In this document: positions 1 to 12,914 of the stretch, one piece after another
Layout of the letters: the number at the start of each line of letters is the position of its first letter
Position numbering within the stretch: position 1 is the first letter of the stretch
DNA from: Nymphaea colorata
Taxonomy: Eukaryota; Streptophyta; Magnoliopsida; Nymphaeales; Nymphaeaceae
Direction of reading: 5' to 3'
NCBI RefSeq assembly: GCF_008831285.2
Contig: NC_045147.1
Location: forward strand, 23,088,981 to 23,152,980
DNA length: 64,000 nucleotides
Translations under genes and position numbers: made by a program
Notes under the pieces: model-generated
Database searches by the model: none
Seen by the model: the letters and a program-made list of their open reading frames with translations, nothing else
Told to the model about the DNA's origin: nothing

Positions 1-2388
1 GACGCTTTTAATATATGTGATGTATTATTACTTACCATGTTCTTGTTATATACTTCAACCAGTTACCATGATCTTGTTATATACTTCAACCACTTTTGCA
101 TACTTCATGATACCAAATATATAATATTGATTGATGTACATGACAAGTCAACGATCCAGAACTGATTAACGTGGGGTGCTTCGACGATGGTTGAGTTTGA
201 CCCGACTTGTCATAAGTAAATATAACAAATTATATCATATAAGATTCATATCTTGTTAGATTTTTTACTTTATGATAATCAAGGAGTACAACAATTGTCA
301 ACAGTTGTTATTTCTTATTTTGTAAAAGGTCTAACCCTACAAGTGTGATTCAAGCGGTAGAGACGGTTCAGTGGAAAGCAGTTCTCGAATTGCGGGAGTC
401 TAATTTGCATTAAAATTTCTTTGTGATCACGCAAAAGCTTGATGCATTAAATTTGTAGAGTAGATCTAAAATATATTTTCTTGATAAAATATTAGAAGAA
501 CAGGGGGCTGATCTCAATCATCTTAAAGGCTTGTCTAGATAGGTGTATGGCAACTGTTCAGAAGATTGACTTACAATCATCTCTTTAAATAGATTCTTTG
601 TAATCACATGATGTGGGGTGGTGATCTCAATACAAACAATTGACAGCATGAGCTCTAGCGCTAAAATAGCGTTGATCTCTGACACTAGTATTTCAGCACC
701 AGAGGTTGCTCGATTAACAACCCTCATACTGCCGACTTCTTAATTGCCTACCAATGCGATGTGCATCGGTCCATATATGTTAAAGAAATTCTGCTACCCT
801 TGATTAAGATTGCTACTCTACATCAGCTTTTACATATAAACTTTGGATTGTGACTCATCGAATATCTTTCGTGATTTATATTTTTTTGTTTGATAAATGT
901 TTCAATTAGATAAATGCAGGCTAAATATTATAGATAAATAAAGAACAAAATTACAAAATTATCTACTAAATGCATGCTATATATAGTAGGAAAATAAAAG
1001 GCAGAAGCCACTGATGAAAATGATGCTAATATAGATTGTAGAATTTGACAAAGATTACGTTTAGTTAATTTAAAAAACAAATAAGCTAATCTAGTACTAA
1101 ATGTTTCATTAGTGAACACTTATTCTCTAGCTTTACCTTTGTCAGTGGATCAGATCCAAATTAGGTATGCAACTGAAGTACTTTAATTAAGTCAGATACA
1201 GAAAAAAGTATGACATTCATTTAAGAAAACAGATCAGTTTTAGCTTTAAGAAATGGCGTCTGCTTATACAGAGTCAGATTATGATTCTATTTTAGATACA
1301 TGTCTGATTGGATGACAAGCATCAATTTGGCCATTTACGTTTTCCTTGTCTACTAATATTCACGCGTTTGGAAAGTCATCTTCTTAGACTCTACTTTTTT
1401 TGTATATCGGAGTAAGATGGGAATTAAAATAATTTCAATTGTGATTTTGTTGTGAATTTAAAAGATCGATTTGGATATGGTTAGACTTTTCTTCATCTAC
1501 ATTCGAATCCAAATATGTGAATACATGATCTTTTATGAGACATTCGATAAAATTGGAACGAATATGTGCATTTATGATAAGTGAGATATGGTGAAAAAAA
1601 GTACATCTAATTGAGGGCCATGCCCGGGCAACCAATTTCTTACTTTGATAATAGTGCGACTAATCTGAGATGAACGTGTCTCTTGTTCTTTAACTTGTTA
1701 GCTTGTCTAAAATTAACCAAACTTTGGGGTGATGTTTGATTGCCTCTTATGTTGGACAATTCGAAGATCTACCATGGCTTGCTGCTGCTAATCGATGTAC
1801 AAATTTACACTAATTAATTAAATTCTATACATCATCAACTTAAGAATCTTAAATTGGATGCTTAATATATACACTACTTGAAATCCTCGTTTTACTCTTG
1901 TATACTGCAAACTAAACGTCCACTCTAAGGTTAGACAGCAGATCAGAGGTCAAACTTTAGATTCATAGATCTCAATTTCTGAAGATTTAAAATCAAACTA
2001 GAGCAAAGGCATCAGAGACACTTTAATTGGTCACATTGACAAAATCTACATTAGATCCGACCTACTAAGCTCTTTTGGAATTTACAATACCATATTAGTA
2101 GATATAATCACATGGTAACCCGGCCGTATGCAAATTATAAACAAGGAATCGTCCTTCAATCGGCGGCAAGGCAGACTCTTTACTATGAGGAAATCATCCG
2201 CAACCACGGGAAGAACTAATTGTTGTAGTTTATTAAAGACCAGTGATCGACTATTTTTAAAAAATGAAGAGGGAGTCATGACTTTGAAGATCACTTGCTT
2301 GATGCAGATTCTACTTTCTAACTGTTACTGGTCTGCTGCCGGTGCTTAATTTCCTCTTTCTCTCCCTCACTTGCTCTTCCTTCCTCTC
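1..2388. other. AT-rich intergenic region
   Basis: No protein-like frame or RNA gene was seen. Short open frames of 60-70 codons on both strands have low-complexity composition and no recognisable domain. The only local structure noted is a two-copy 31-bp tandem repeat near the left edge. The last part is the upstream region of the first nsLTP gene. Confidence 0.6.
32..93. repeat. 31-bp tandem repeat, two copies
   Basis: Two adjacent 31-bp units (32-62 and 63-93) begin TTACCATG and contain CTTGTTATATACTTCAACCA. They differ at one internal base and at the last base. No function is apparent. Confidence 0.8.
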
Positions 2389-2396
2389 TATTTAAA
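2389..2396 (+). promoter_or_regulatory. TATA box of the first nsLTP gene
   Basis: TATTTAAA lies 80 bp before the ATG at 2476 and just after a CT-rich stretch. The same TATTTAA core stands at a matching place before each of the four other nsLTP genes, which supports it as the core promoter. Confidence 0.65.
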
Positions 2397-2475
2397 CCCT
2401 CAACTAGCTTCAAAGATTCACAAGCAAAAGATATAGAGAGAGAAAGGAAAGAGATCTAGGTTCTATCGGTGGGTC

Positions 2476-3149
2476 ATGGCTGCTACATGCAATCCTTCTT
2501 CCCAGCTGGTTAAGGTGCCCTGCTCCCTTGTGGTGGTGGTGATGGCGGCTTTGGTGGTGGTGATGGTGGCACCAGCGGCAGGGACATCGTTCGAGCCGAG
2601 ATGCCAATCGATGTATGGGCAGCTGATGCCTTGCATGGACTACACCAACTTCCTCAGAGGGGGGAGGAACTGGCCTTCCCCGGAGTGCTGCAGGGCCATA
2701 AGGAACCTGCGGTCCACCCTCAGAGGAAGGGCCGACCGTCAAGCGGCCTGCCGCTGCCTCAAGGACCTCTCCGCCGGCTACGCTGCGGCGATCGACCACA
2801 GACTCGTCAGCTCCATCCCCAGAAAGTGTGGCGTCTCCCTCCCTTACGTTTCCCCAAACATCAACTGCAACAGGTAATTCCCAACTCCCTTCCCTGCACA
2901 TCTGTTGATTTCTAACATCTCATGTATATACATATGCACCAACAAAGCCGACGACTTCTTAACTTCAAGTACTACAACACTCTTATATATACATACATTT
3001 GCCAGACGCCGGCATAGTCATTCCCCTTTGCTGATCAAACTGCAGGAGTGCACGCCTGAGAAATTAAGTGTTGGATTCTCTTGTTTTCCTTTTTTTGACT
3101 TCTGGTAGTAATGGCTTGCGGATTCTTGTGGCCTTACAGGGTGGCGTGA
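2476..3149 (+). CDS. Type 1 non-specific lipid transfer protein, divergent member
   Basis: Predicted as two exons, 2476-2873 and 3140-3149, giving 135 residues. The family consists of small secreted, extracellular proteins that bind lipids in a hydrophobic tunnel held by four disulfides. Residues 1 to about 36 form a hydrophobic signal peptide. Eight cysteines follow the nsLTP pattern: C43, C53, CC71-72, CXC92-94, C118, C131. The GRADR segment corresponds to the first conserved pentapeptide of type 1 members. The PYxIS motif is altered to PYVSP, and the last cysteine gap is 12 residues rather than the usual 13. The intron (CAG/GTAATT to TTACAG) sits in the same phase and the same codon as in the four paralogues downstream. 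Its second exon is again only 10 nt long (residues V-A, stop TGA). Without splicing the frame stops two codons after the last cysteine. An alternative acceptor at 3045 would give a different tail. It is clearly older than the 8-28 kb copies. Confidence 0.88.
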
Positions 3150-6100
3150 ACTGCGCGGAGCATGTCTACAAATGGCGGTGGCTGTGAAGTAGCATAGGGG
3201 AGAATCAAGGTGCCGATCACGATGATCTTTAGATTAGTCGTTTATGTGTTTTGTTGTTAGTGAGGGAGGGAGTGAGAGGGTTAGTAATCTCTCTTTGAGA
3301 GCCGTCCTGCAATCCAGTCCAGAGTTTATGGTGTTCCAGTAATAACTTTACTTCTCTCTCTCTCTTATGGCCTCTTCTGCTTGTCACTGTACAAAAATGG
3401 TATGTGGCGCATCCCGTTAATTGGCGAAGAAAAGTGCACAAACAGCCAGAATAGCTAAACGTGAATTTGAATAAGAAAGTGAATAAACAAGTACACAATC
3501 TGGTATTAGTTAAACAAAATAAGGTTTATAATTTTACAATGTGTTTGCGCTAAGCTTGTGATGCGTAACACAACAACACATAATGATGCATAAGTATGAC
3601 AAAAAAAAATCAAGTATATAATATCCACAAAATATTGTTAGAAGTGAAAACAAGTAAAAAAAGAATGAAAAATAAAATGTGAGGGGCAAGACAGAAAAGG
3701 CTGACCGGCCGCCGTTCACCTCTGCTTCCGTTCGGCAGACCCAAAGGGAAACATGAAAAGAGAGAGAAGCAAGCACCTCTCACCAACCCATTTGAAAGTA
3801 AAACACGAATCTAGTCCCCTAATTTTCAAAAAATAAAGCAAATAGATGCTCCAGGATGTGGTTCTGGTGCCTATTTTCTGGATAAATGCCAGGAAGAAGA
3901 GGGCAAAAATGAAGAAACGTACATTCTGAACCAGAAATGATCAATAAATGAAGTTGAAACTACAAAAACCCAAACATCTCCATGTATCCAATCTACAAGA
4001 TAGAGAAGAGGCTAGAGAGAACAAAACAAGTAGGCAAGTTTGAGCAACTTTGTTACATCTGATTCTAAACATTTAAAGCAAATCTTTGCTAAGAGAGAGA
4101 GAGAGAGAGGGAGCTGTAACGACTGACCGTGAGAGAGAGAGCAAGGGCAAAAAACACCCTTCGATGACACCTTGTTGCCGACACATGATACACCACGTTC
4201 TGCTTTTTCAACCTTTTCCCCGAATCGTGCACATGCAGCAAAAATAGAGGAGGGACAGACCCCACTGATGATGCCGCAGATAAACTTCCCCAAAGCTTTA
4301 CAAATATTTGCACGAAACAACGATGGGAAAGTTCGGTTGAGAGACAGAATCAAGCACAGCATACATTTAGGGTTCCTCCTCAATCCATATGGGCAGAGGA
4401 CATAGGTAGAGAGGGATTATCTTCTCCAGTCTCCACTAGACAGAGATGGGGGAAGAAGGGGTTGTGCCATCTTCCATTGTCACAGATTGGAAGAGCTGCT
4501 TCACTCAACACACAGGAATCTCTCAGACACCTGGTGATCTCTCTCTCTCTCTCTCTCTCTCTCCCCCCTTCTCTCTCTGAGCCATGACAGGCAATAAACA
4601 TCTTGTGATTGGCATAACTAAACATCTCTCTCCCTCTGTATTCCCTTCATACTACAAGGAGCGATCTCTTCTTCTCCGTCTCTCTTTGTGTTCATGGCGC
4701 CTAGGCACGAATGCCATGTGTCGCCTGAGGTCGAGAGGTTCTTGTGTGACAAACTTATCAATCCAAACCAACCGACAGCTGAGAGGTTCAGGACACTCGC
4801 CTCACTCTAAAACCTCAGAGGGCCATCCGTTCAGGATACCCTCATTCTAAGTCCCAATTCTCTCCTTCCCTTTTCTTAGATCTAGTGCGACATGTTTTCC
4901 TGCTTGATTTATGATTCGGCTAGATTCTTTCATATTTTTTGCATTTTGTTGAGGTCTTACGGTCCTTTTTTCCTCCATTTGGAGAAACTGGAGCTTATTG
5001 CCTTACTACTTGTTTGTGTAGGATGATTTATAATTGTTTATTAATATAAAACATAAACCATAAGATGTCAATTGAGGTGAGCTCTCGTGGTGCTATCTTT
5101 CTTGTTTATAAAAAGCATCAACTAAACCATTGTTAACTTTTGAAGTACTTACGGTTGTTAAATGTTGTGCAAGATTTGATACTGAGCATCTTGCTAGAGA
5201 GCTTGCTAATATGAGCAGGAACAAGGGAATTGTAAGTAACTGTGACGTCTTATGATTGATTTCAGGGTTATCTTTATTTCTTTTCTAAGTGATTCATTTT
5301 CCAAGTAATTCATTTTGATCGGCAAATATTGCTTTTCTCTAAGACCCTGTTTGCTTGTCGGGGGAATTACTGTGGACCGGTTGAAATTTGAAAAATGTGT
5401 ATGTGTTATCAAACACGGTAAACGTCTCCGGGGTCCGACTTTTTGCGCGAGACAAAAATTTTGCCCTTAGCTTCAGCTTTTCTTCTTCTTGTTTGAGTAA
5501 TTTCATTACTGTGATGCTTGACAGTCCAATGCAACTCGTTAATCCAATAAGCTTTCTGAAGTTCCTTTCCCTACAGATGATTTGATGCTGCCCATCCCAT
5601 GTATGTCATGTTTTGTATTTGTGTGATTTAGAAATTTTAAATGACTTTTATACTTTTTATTTTTGTGAAATATCCATTTGGTGGTTTAACGATCCCCAAT
5701 GATTTTAGAAATTGAAGGTTTGAAAAGTTATTTCCGCATGCTTTGGTTTTACTTTGAGGGTCGTCGTAATTTATGTTGGCAGCATGTCAAAAAATGGAGC
5801 TTGGCTAATCACAGACTCGTGAGTTATGATCCATTAAACTCGAAACATGGATTGCAAGCTCAAAATATCTATTGGCAAAACTCATGGGTACAATTTATGG
5901 CAATGTTTTCTTCTTCTTCCAGGCAACCCGTCCACCACAATTTGAAGGTGATAAAGAATAAAGCAATGCAAATATCATGGGTCCCAAAGAAGAATTGTAC
6001 TCTGGCCTGTACCAACATAAACACATATATAGCAAACCAAAATCAAGAATTCATGTGTTTCTAGTTGGTTACAGTTGCTCCTTTCCCTGAAGTAGAATCA

Positions 6101-6412
6101 TCATGCTCCCTAGATGCTACTCAAGTATTTGATCAAAGTGATGACAGCCCTCTCATACTGTATTCAACTATATGAGGACTTTGGAGGCCCCCCATATTAC
6201 CCCAATGTGTTTGTCTGTATTAATTAGTTATCCACACCATCTTAATTAGCTTACCAATTTGATGTTTCAGACAATAAGGGTTGATTTATATCATGTAATG
6301 ACTTTTATGTTTGAGTTTTCCAAGGAAATGATTAATTAAAAGGTCGTATGCTTATCATGATGGATTTAGAAGAAATGATGTTCCCTTCCGTGGGGGTAAA
6401 AATGCCAAAAAG
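3150..6412. other. Intergenic region with simple repeats
   Basis: The start is the likely 3' UTR of the first nsLTP gene. The rest shows no convincing exon. It contains an AG run at 4091-4108 and a CT run at 4539-4563. A 121-codon frame at 5699-6064 has no recognisable domain and is not supported as a gene. Confidence 0.55.
4539..4563. repeat. (CT)n microsatellite
   Basis: An uninterrupted CT run of about 25 bp is followed by a C run. A shorter AG run lies about 430 bp upstream at 4091-4108. Confidence 0.9.
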
Positions 6413-8205
6413 TTGGTGGGAACCCATTTATCTTTGGTAAAATTCTTAAAAAACAACAAAAATTGTTCCTCGCTATCAAACAGAGGCTCATGTAAAAACT
6501 TCGTTCGTTCAGACATCAGGAGCTTGAAATTTCTGCTGATATCTCAAATTTTGAGGGATACCAACATGTATATGATGGAAAAAATTGCTATGAGGCGTCA
6601 ATATAAAACTAAGCAATTTCTGTGGGGCTGCATGGGCAATTGACCACACAAGTCTGCACCTGCTTTCGCCACTGACCTGAATCAATACGATCCTGTACTA
6701 AACCAATCATAGGATCTCGATTTGGTAAAATGCAGAATAACCCCTTTACATATATACATTTGAGTTAGATAACTGCAAGCCAGGGAACTTGTAAATTTCT
6801 ACTAGACGACGAGGCTCCGTTCCCTGCCAGCTTCTTTTTTTTCTTTTTTTTTTTTAATTTTGGTTGAGTTTACAATTTTTCGTTTTTAAACCTTATCATC
6901 TGCACGTACATGTGCCTTGAAACATTATTTTTATTTTCTTTTGCTTTGCACTTTTTAATTTTATGACGAACCTATTGAAAAGCAAAACTTCAAATCGATC
7001 CCCACAGACAAAACCAAATTAACCTTGTGAGAAGAACATCAAACTGCAATTAGATAATTAAGACTTGGTCCAAGATCTTCAACTTGAAACCTTCTATATT
7101 TCTGTCTTCCACTTCACAACTTCGTGCGCATCTTTTTTATTAGCTACTGTATATCTCTACTGAATTAAAACCAAATTTATTAACAAACTGCCTACACCTT
7201 GCCCATCTCATAAAAAGATTCCCGAAAACTAATCAAACTGCTACGCGTGTGCGTGCAAGCAAACGATTTTTGGCTCCTTATATTATCACAAACCAAGGCT
7301 GGCTGAAATTTAATTTGGCGAGAACCAAAATGTTCTCCTTGGTTGCTCATATGAACTAGTTGTGATGAATGTCACTGCTTGCGCAAGCACACCTTACAGG
7401 TTCATACGTAGGATGCAGCTTGATGACTGCAACCGATCATCTGCAAAACTGGCCCGTGGGATTAAGTAGTAAATTCCATCTGAATGTGATTAGTAACTGA
7501 ATTGATATTCAGTTTAGAAATTTCTTACCAATTTATGCGTGCACACGTACAAATATAAAAATTGTAAGAAAAAATTTGATATGATATATATATATGTGGT
7601 TTATAGATTTAGTGAAAATATGAATCATAGTCCAAAATTCTGACAATGACTACGGTCAAGGAGGCTTAAGTAATTCGAGCTGGATTAAAAGAAAATGTTG
7701 GGTAAAGTGACAGAGCGAGAGAGGGAGAGGCATTCCATCTGATCAAGTTCAAAGCTAGTTACATACGCTCCTGTATGCATAGAGTGACTGAATTAAGTAT
7801 CCCCATCAAAATAAAAAAGAAAGACTTTTGAAAGAATTTAAAAAATGTTAAAAAATTAAAATGTGTATAGCTTTATAAAAACTTTTAAAAATGCTTCAAT
7901 CTCCATTTTTTATCTTTTTATGCATATTTGTTGCGTGCACAGAAGCTCAATGTTCTATCTAAAAAAGTTAAAGAAATGTGGGGAATCTGAGGTGATTGTT
8001 ATCCTTTTATTATTTAAGAACTAAGCATGTTCATTGTTGGCTTGCAGCTCTGGACTATCACCGTAACTGCTCAGGATTCCTGTATTTTTTTATGAAAAAC
8101 GGCAGTATTTAGTTTATGACAACCATATTCACGCTGCAGTGATGTGATTGGGAGATACGATAATCGGTTCGGGCATCTCCTTCTCCCCCTCCTGCTCTTC
8201 CCGCC
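6413..8205. repeat. Upstream module of nsLTP copy 1, homologous to the later units
   Basis: This stretch is a diverged version of the sequence before nsLTP copies 2-4. Recognisable shared blocks include the one with AAAATTGTTCCTCGC (near 6455, 10969, 15612 and 25752) and the one ending CAAATCGATCCC (near 6990, 11930, 16575). So each duplication carried roughly 1.5-2 kb of upstream DNA with the gene. No exon was found in it. Confidence 0.65.
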
Positions 8206-8212
8206 TATTTAA
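8206..8212 (+). promoter_or_regulatory. TATA box of nsLTP copy 1
   Basis: TATTTAA in the context CCGCCTATTTAAGCCC, 79 bp before the ATG at 8285. The element is conserved in copies 2-4. Confidence 0.7.
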
Positions 8213-8284
8213 GCCCTTCCAGGGCTCAAAAGGTGGACACAGACAGGCAGACAGACAAAAAGAAGGAGGAGGAAGAAGAGAGTC

Positions 8285-8871
8285 ATGGCAGCCATTTCTT
8301 CCAATGTCAAGCTCTCCGGCACCTTCTTGCTCGTGGTGGTGCTCGTGGGAATGATGGTCTTGGCGTCGACCCCGACGGCAACCGCGGCTGTGTCGTGCAA
8401 CACCGTCAATTCCAAGCTGATGCCATGCTTGGGATACGTGACCGGTAGTGGGAAAGGGGCACCCTCCTCCACCTGCTGCAGCGGCATGAAGACTCTCTAC
8501 GCTAGTCTCAAAGCCGTCAACGACCGTCGAGCCGCCTGCCGCTGCATCAAGACCCTCACCAGCCGCTACGCCAACATCATCAACTTGAACGTCATCAAGA
8601 CGCTGCCCAACAAGTGTGGCCTCAAACTCCCTTACACCATCTCTCCCTCCATCAACTGCGACAAGTACGCCCCCCTGCTGCCTCTCTTCCTCAATTAACA
8701 TGCCTTGCCTTTCTGAAAAAATGTGTCTTGCTTTGTATCTATATTCTTCATCGATCTGTTGCTTCATGTCACACTCAATATTTTTGCTTCCTCACCCTCT
8801 TCCTCCTTACTTGGTCTTCTGTGCTAATAGTTTTTTGCTTAATGGTTAATGTGTTTTGCAGGCTGCCTTAA
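8285..8871 (+). CDS. Type 1 non-specific lipid transfer protein, copy 1
   Basis: Two exons, 8285-8664 and 8862-8871, give 129 residues. The signal peptide covers about residues 1-34, ending in the TATA/AVSC region. The mature protein is about 95 residues, usual for type 1 nsLTPs. The eight cysteines are C38, C48, CC64-65, CXC85-87, C111 and C125. The second conserved pentapeptide, PYTIS, is present; the first reads AVNDR. The intron (ACAA/GTACGC to TTGCAG) splits the lysine codon after the last cysteine, so the spliced tail is D-K-L-P. This is the typical nsLTP intron position. If the intron is retained the frame ends instead with a hydrophobic tail of ten residues. This copy differs from copies 2-4 at several sites, such as K-G, N-D-R-R and L-K. 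It also lacks the in-frame upstream ATG they carry. The role is inferred from the family: extracellular lipid binding in cuticle formation or defence. Confidence 0.93.
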
Positions 8872-9124
8872 ACTCAGTAGATAGAGCACGCTAAGCTGCT
8901 CCTGCTGCTGCTGCTGTTGGGAATTGGGAAGCTGCCGTAGTTCGCAGAGCTGATGATGATGTTTGGTTTACTTCTGCCTGTCTGTTTCTGTTGGAGAGAG
9001 AGAGACGTCTCTGTCTTCTCCTAGTGTGACGTTGTACTGTCTTGTCTTCCAGTTTCTATGGTTCCGATTAAATAAGGCTGTGAACTTTGTGCTTCCCACA
9101 CATCTCTCTCTCTCTTTCTTTCTC

Positions 9125-9129
<5 letters not shown>

Positions 9130-9156
<27 letters not shown>
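9130..9156. repeat. (TA)n microsatellite
   Basis: A 27-bp run of alternating T and A in the 3' flank of nsLTP copy 1. The equivalent place in copies 2-4 has only a short TATATA or CTCTCT stretch, so it expanded in this copy. Confidence 0.9.
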
Positions 9157-9160
<4 letters not shown>

Positions 9161-10019
9161 TTTCACTAAAAGTAAACAATTTCTGTGCGAAACGGGGATC
9201 CTGCGGGCCCATGTCTGAATCCAAAACTTTGCGCGCATGGACGTCACCGGATCCAGATAAGGGCGATTTTGAGGAGATGAGCGTACATCTAACACTTGCA
9301 TCTTTCTCAGTACTGGACAAAAACAATTGACTAAACGTGTTTCCTTCTTGTTTCTTACATCCCAAGCCAGTTAGACACTAACCTTCCCGTTGCCAGAGGC
9401 CACAATGAGGTTAAACCCGTGATCGAGAAACCAATATCCAGCTATCGAGCGCCCTCCGTGGTTGCACCAACTTTTTTGTCAGCCTGCTCTTACAATTTGA
9501 GACATTGTAGAGTAGATGTAAGTCCTCCTTAATGCTCAAATGCCAGTGCGTTAAGTCGAGGCCAGGCCTCGAATCGGTGAAGTGGCTGGAAAGGCAACTT
9601 TATGAAGTAATTCTGGACGATATTTCTAAAGGATTTCAAACATCAAAAGGGAAGAGCTCTCCAAAACTTTGCCTTTCGAAGGAAATCAAACTTGGCAGAT
9701 AAATATCAACAGATTCCTTTGGGTATCGTCCATGCAGTTGTTCTTTTTTCGAAAAAAGAGCTTACTTGATTCTACCACCAATGTCAGCTGATCAAATACA
9801 ACAATCGATTAATCATTGAAGATAACGGAAGTGAAAAAGATAGAGCACGATAATACAAGCAAGATAAATGCAACCAACCAACAAGAATAGCAGCGAAGGA
9901 ATCGCTAAAGAATCTGGCAGAATGAACAACCAACGAAACAAATAAGTCGATGGAGCGAATAAACATGAACGGCATGAGATTCTATGCAGATGACAACAAT
10001 TTGGCAGCACATAGCCACT

Positions 10020-10314
10020 TCAAAAGGTAGTACTGCTTTCACATGCGGATATTGAAGAACCTTCTGACTTAACAACAAGTCCACCTGATCTACCGATGTC
10101 AATACACTGTATTCGGCTCAGGGGATCTTGTTGCATGAACATGGGAGTGTGTAAGGATGTGGTTGTTCAAGGACCACTGAGATGCAAACAATAATGGGTT
10201 CAAAGGCATATGCTGAGGCCCCATGTTGAATGCTTCAGCAGTATTTGGTGACATGCATCTCTCCTTTAACAATCTTGAGCCTTTGGACTTCCTCCCTGAG
10301 GACCTCATTTAGAT
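10020..10314 (-). pseudogene. Relic A of the bZIP last exon
   Basis: Homologous to the last exon of the complete bZIP gene at 29798-30150. It retains the stretch reading [20 protein letters not shown]. It has a 4-bp insertion soon after the EEVQRLK segment that shifts the frame to an early stop, a deletion of about 51 bp in the proline/histidine/glutamine-rich part, and a lost segment near the end. The acceptor AG survives but no bZIP domain exon is present nearby, so it cannot encode a DNA-binding protein. Homology continues into intron 3 of the bZIP gene and stops near 10520. Confidence 0.85.
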
Positions 10315-10509
10315 CTTCAAACGAACACATCCAGTTGCTTTATATTTAAGACTGAATGAACTGAGTAGTAATTAAAGTTGTACTAGCACAACGGTTTTAT
10401 GATGTCAAAAGGGCCTTTACAAGAACAGAACAAATTTTGTGTTTGAATAAGAAAAAAGAAAAAAAAAATTAGGCTATGGTGCATGATTTGTAAGTGGTAA
10501 AGTGTAGAT

Positions 10510-10825
10510 CCTGCTACCAACACCAAAATAAGCAGTATTGTTGCTGCAATTCTTAGATGCCATCTGATGGAAATTACTGGTTTTGTTTTCTTCTAACTTT
10601 AACCAGCGAACCTTCGATCTCTGCTTCCAGTAGCAGTCGTCAGACACATGGAGTTGGGTTAATTTGGTAACACAACAGCTGTCGCTTCACTAAAAAGGTG
10701 GAAGAAACCAGACCTTGCAGACAATTCAACTCAGGTTCACACTCTGCAATTTGAGCTGCATGAGAAGCCTTGTGGTTTGCCAACCACTGCCTAATATCTG
10801 CATACAAGCGGAAAAATTTGGTCAT
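10510..10825 (-). mobile_element. LINE (non-LTR retrotransposon) fragment A
   Basis: In two minus-strand frames this encodes pieces typical of the region before the reverse transcriptase core of plant LINEs. One reads ADIRQWLANHKASHAAQIAE. The other, near 10540-10640, reads YWKQRSKVRWLK followed by NFHQMASK and SNNT, close to the usual W-K-Q-R-S-R, W-L-K-E-G-D and F-F-H-x-x-A-S hallmarks. It is frameshifted and short, so it is dead. It lies directly against the end of the bZIP intron 3 homology. The same fragment recurs in units B and C. Confidence 0.65.
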
Positions 10826-12907
10826 GCAAAGATGACCTAGTTCTTAAAACTGGGTTCTTAGAGCCGCACCTGCCTAAATGAAAATACTTTTGAGCGATGA
10901 AAGCCATGTAATTTGACAGAACATGCATGACAAACCCAATTATCTTTGGCAGAACTTTTGCAGAAACAAAAATTGTTCCTCGCGCTATCAAACGGAGGCT
11001 TATGTTAAAACTGCATTTGTTCAGATATTTTTATTGGATCTCCAAGCAGATCTGGCTTTGGAAAAAGATCAATACAAATTCGAGCCAAAATTATTTAACG
11101 TTTGAATGCTCAGATCTCGAACCAGTCAATACATATTTCTGCTCCTATTCTTATTATGGTTTCTTAAACGGTGATACGAGCCTTTCATTTAGTTGCCCTT
11201 GCACTCCCATCTACTCAATCACGGAGAACCTGATCTCAATTTATGAGAGATTTTAGAAGAGCAAGTACTGCTTCCTCATGAAGGACCCAACATTGGGACT
11301 CCCAAATTAGCAACATATTACACAAAGAAAGTCATGAGATCGGTGTGATGAAACCTTGCCTATAGTGCTACTCATATCATGCTTGAGTTGATTCTCTTTT
11401 CTGGGTTTGAATAAGTGGGCATGAATGGGTAGCGGAGTCAGAAATTTCTGACCAATTTTATGATCTCGATTAGGTGCACTGCAATTTTAATAATCACTGA
11501 AGCTGGCTAAATGCACACCCCTATGCACAAAAAATTGGTGAGTAGGAATCGTAATGACCAAAATATTCTTATTAAAATAATAAAAGGAGCTTTTAATTAA
11601 AAGAGTAAAAAAGAATATAAAAAGCGAAAAAGTTAAAAATGTCAATTTTTTTTTAACAAAATTCAATGCACCCACCCTTTTGGTGCATATTCGTTGTGTG
11701 CACACCTCTGTGCATAACGTGTTCAAGCAACTCAGTCTGATCCGTGCACGCAACTCTATCTGAATGATCTGTGGATCGAGCATGTATGATCTAGGGAACT
11801 TACAAACTTTGTACTGCCACTTCTTTTTTAAAAATTTGGTTAAGGCTTTACAGATTTTTTTTTTCTTTTGTTTATTTTCTTTTGCTTTGCTCTTTTTGAT
11901 TTTATGATGAGCCTTCTGAAACGCAAAACCTCAAATCGATCCCAACAAATAAACCAAATTAACCATGTGAAGACAACATCGTATTGAAATTAATAATCTT
12001 CAACTTGAAATTAACCTTCCACATTTCCGTCTTCCACTTCACACCTCCGTGCGCATCTTTTTTATTAGATAGTGTATGTATCTACTTAATTAAAACCAAA
12101 TTTATCAATGACTACCTACAGCTTCCCCATCTCATGAAAAGATTCTCGACCTGAAAATTAATCAAACTGCTACGCGTGTTCGTGCAAGCAAACAATTTGG
12201 GCGACTAATATTATCACAAACCAAGGCTGGCAGAAATTTAATTTGGCGAGTACCAAAAGATTCTCCTTGGTTTCTCAACTTACTGGCTGACATATAGGAG
12301 GCAGATCATCCGCAAAATTGAGCCTTGGGATTAAGTAGCAAAATTATCAATGTGATAAGTAACTGAATTTCTATTACTAAGTTCAATGGGCATCTAATTT
12401 ATGCGCGCACACTTACAAATACAAAAACTGAAAGAATAAATTTAACGTAATATATATTCGCCATTACAGGTCAAATTGAAAATTTGATTGCATATTTAGT
12501 TTTATAGATTTAAACAAAATATGAATCATAGTCCAAAATTCTGACAATAACTATGAGCGTGAGGCCTAAGTAACTCAAGCTTGGTTGAAAAAAGTGTTGG
12601 GTATGTGAGAGAGGAAGAGCGAAAGGTATTCTACCTGATCAATAACAATACCTCTCCTATCTCGAAACATGAAGAAATGTGGCGAATCTGAGTTGATCGC
12701 TATCCTTTTATTAGTTAAGAACTGCGCATGTAAGTGTTTGCTTGCAGGTCTGGACTATCACTGTAACTACTCCGGATTCCTACTTTTCTTTTACGAAAAC
12801 ACGCAGAATTTAGTTTATGAAACCCGTATGTACGTTCCTGTGATGTCACTGGGAAATATGATAATCGATTCGAGCGATCTCCTTCTCTCCCTCCTGTTCT
12901 TCCCGCC
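10826..12907. other. Upstream module of nsLTP copy 2
   Basis: No gene was recognised. It aligns with 15469-17551 (almost identical) and, with more differences, with 25567-28061 and 6413-8205. It includes T-rich tracts near 11830-11880. Short frames here are conserved only because the DNA was copied recently. Confidence 0.6.
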
Positions 12908-12914
12908 TATTTAA
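12908..12914 (+). promoter_or_regulatory. TATA box of nsLTP copy 2
   Basis: TATTTAA 79 bp before the ATG at 12987. An ATG at 12933, in frame with the coding region, lies only about 20 bp after this box and so probably upstream of or at the transcription start. Confidence 0.7.

Noticed and set aside
2410-2901. 163-codon antisense frame over the first nsLTP gene
   Set aside because: Histidine and arginine runs are the complement of the valine/methionine-rich signal peptide; no independent support.
9741-9762. Palindrome TCTTTTTTCGAAAAAAGA, repeated at about 14400 and 19044
   Set aside because: It resembles a bacterial terminator but this is plant DNA; it arose in one unit and was copied, and the region near 29520 has only a broken version.
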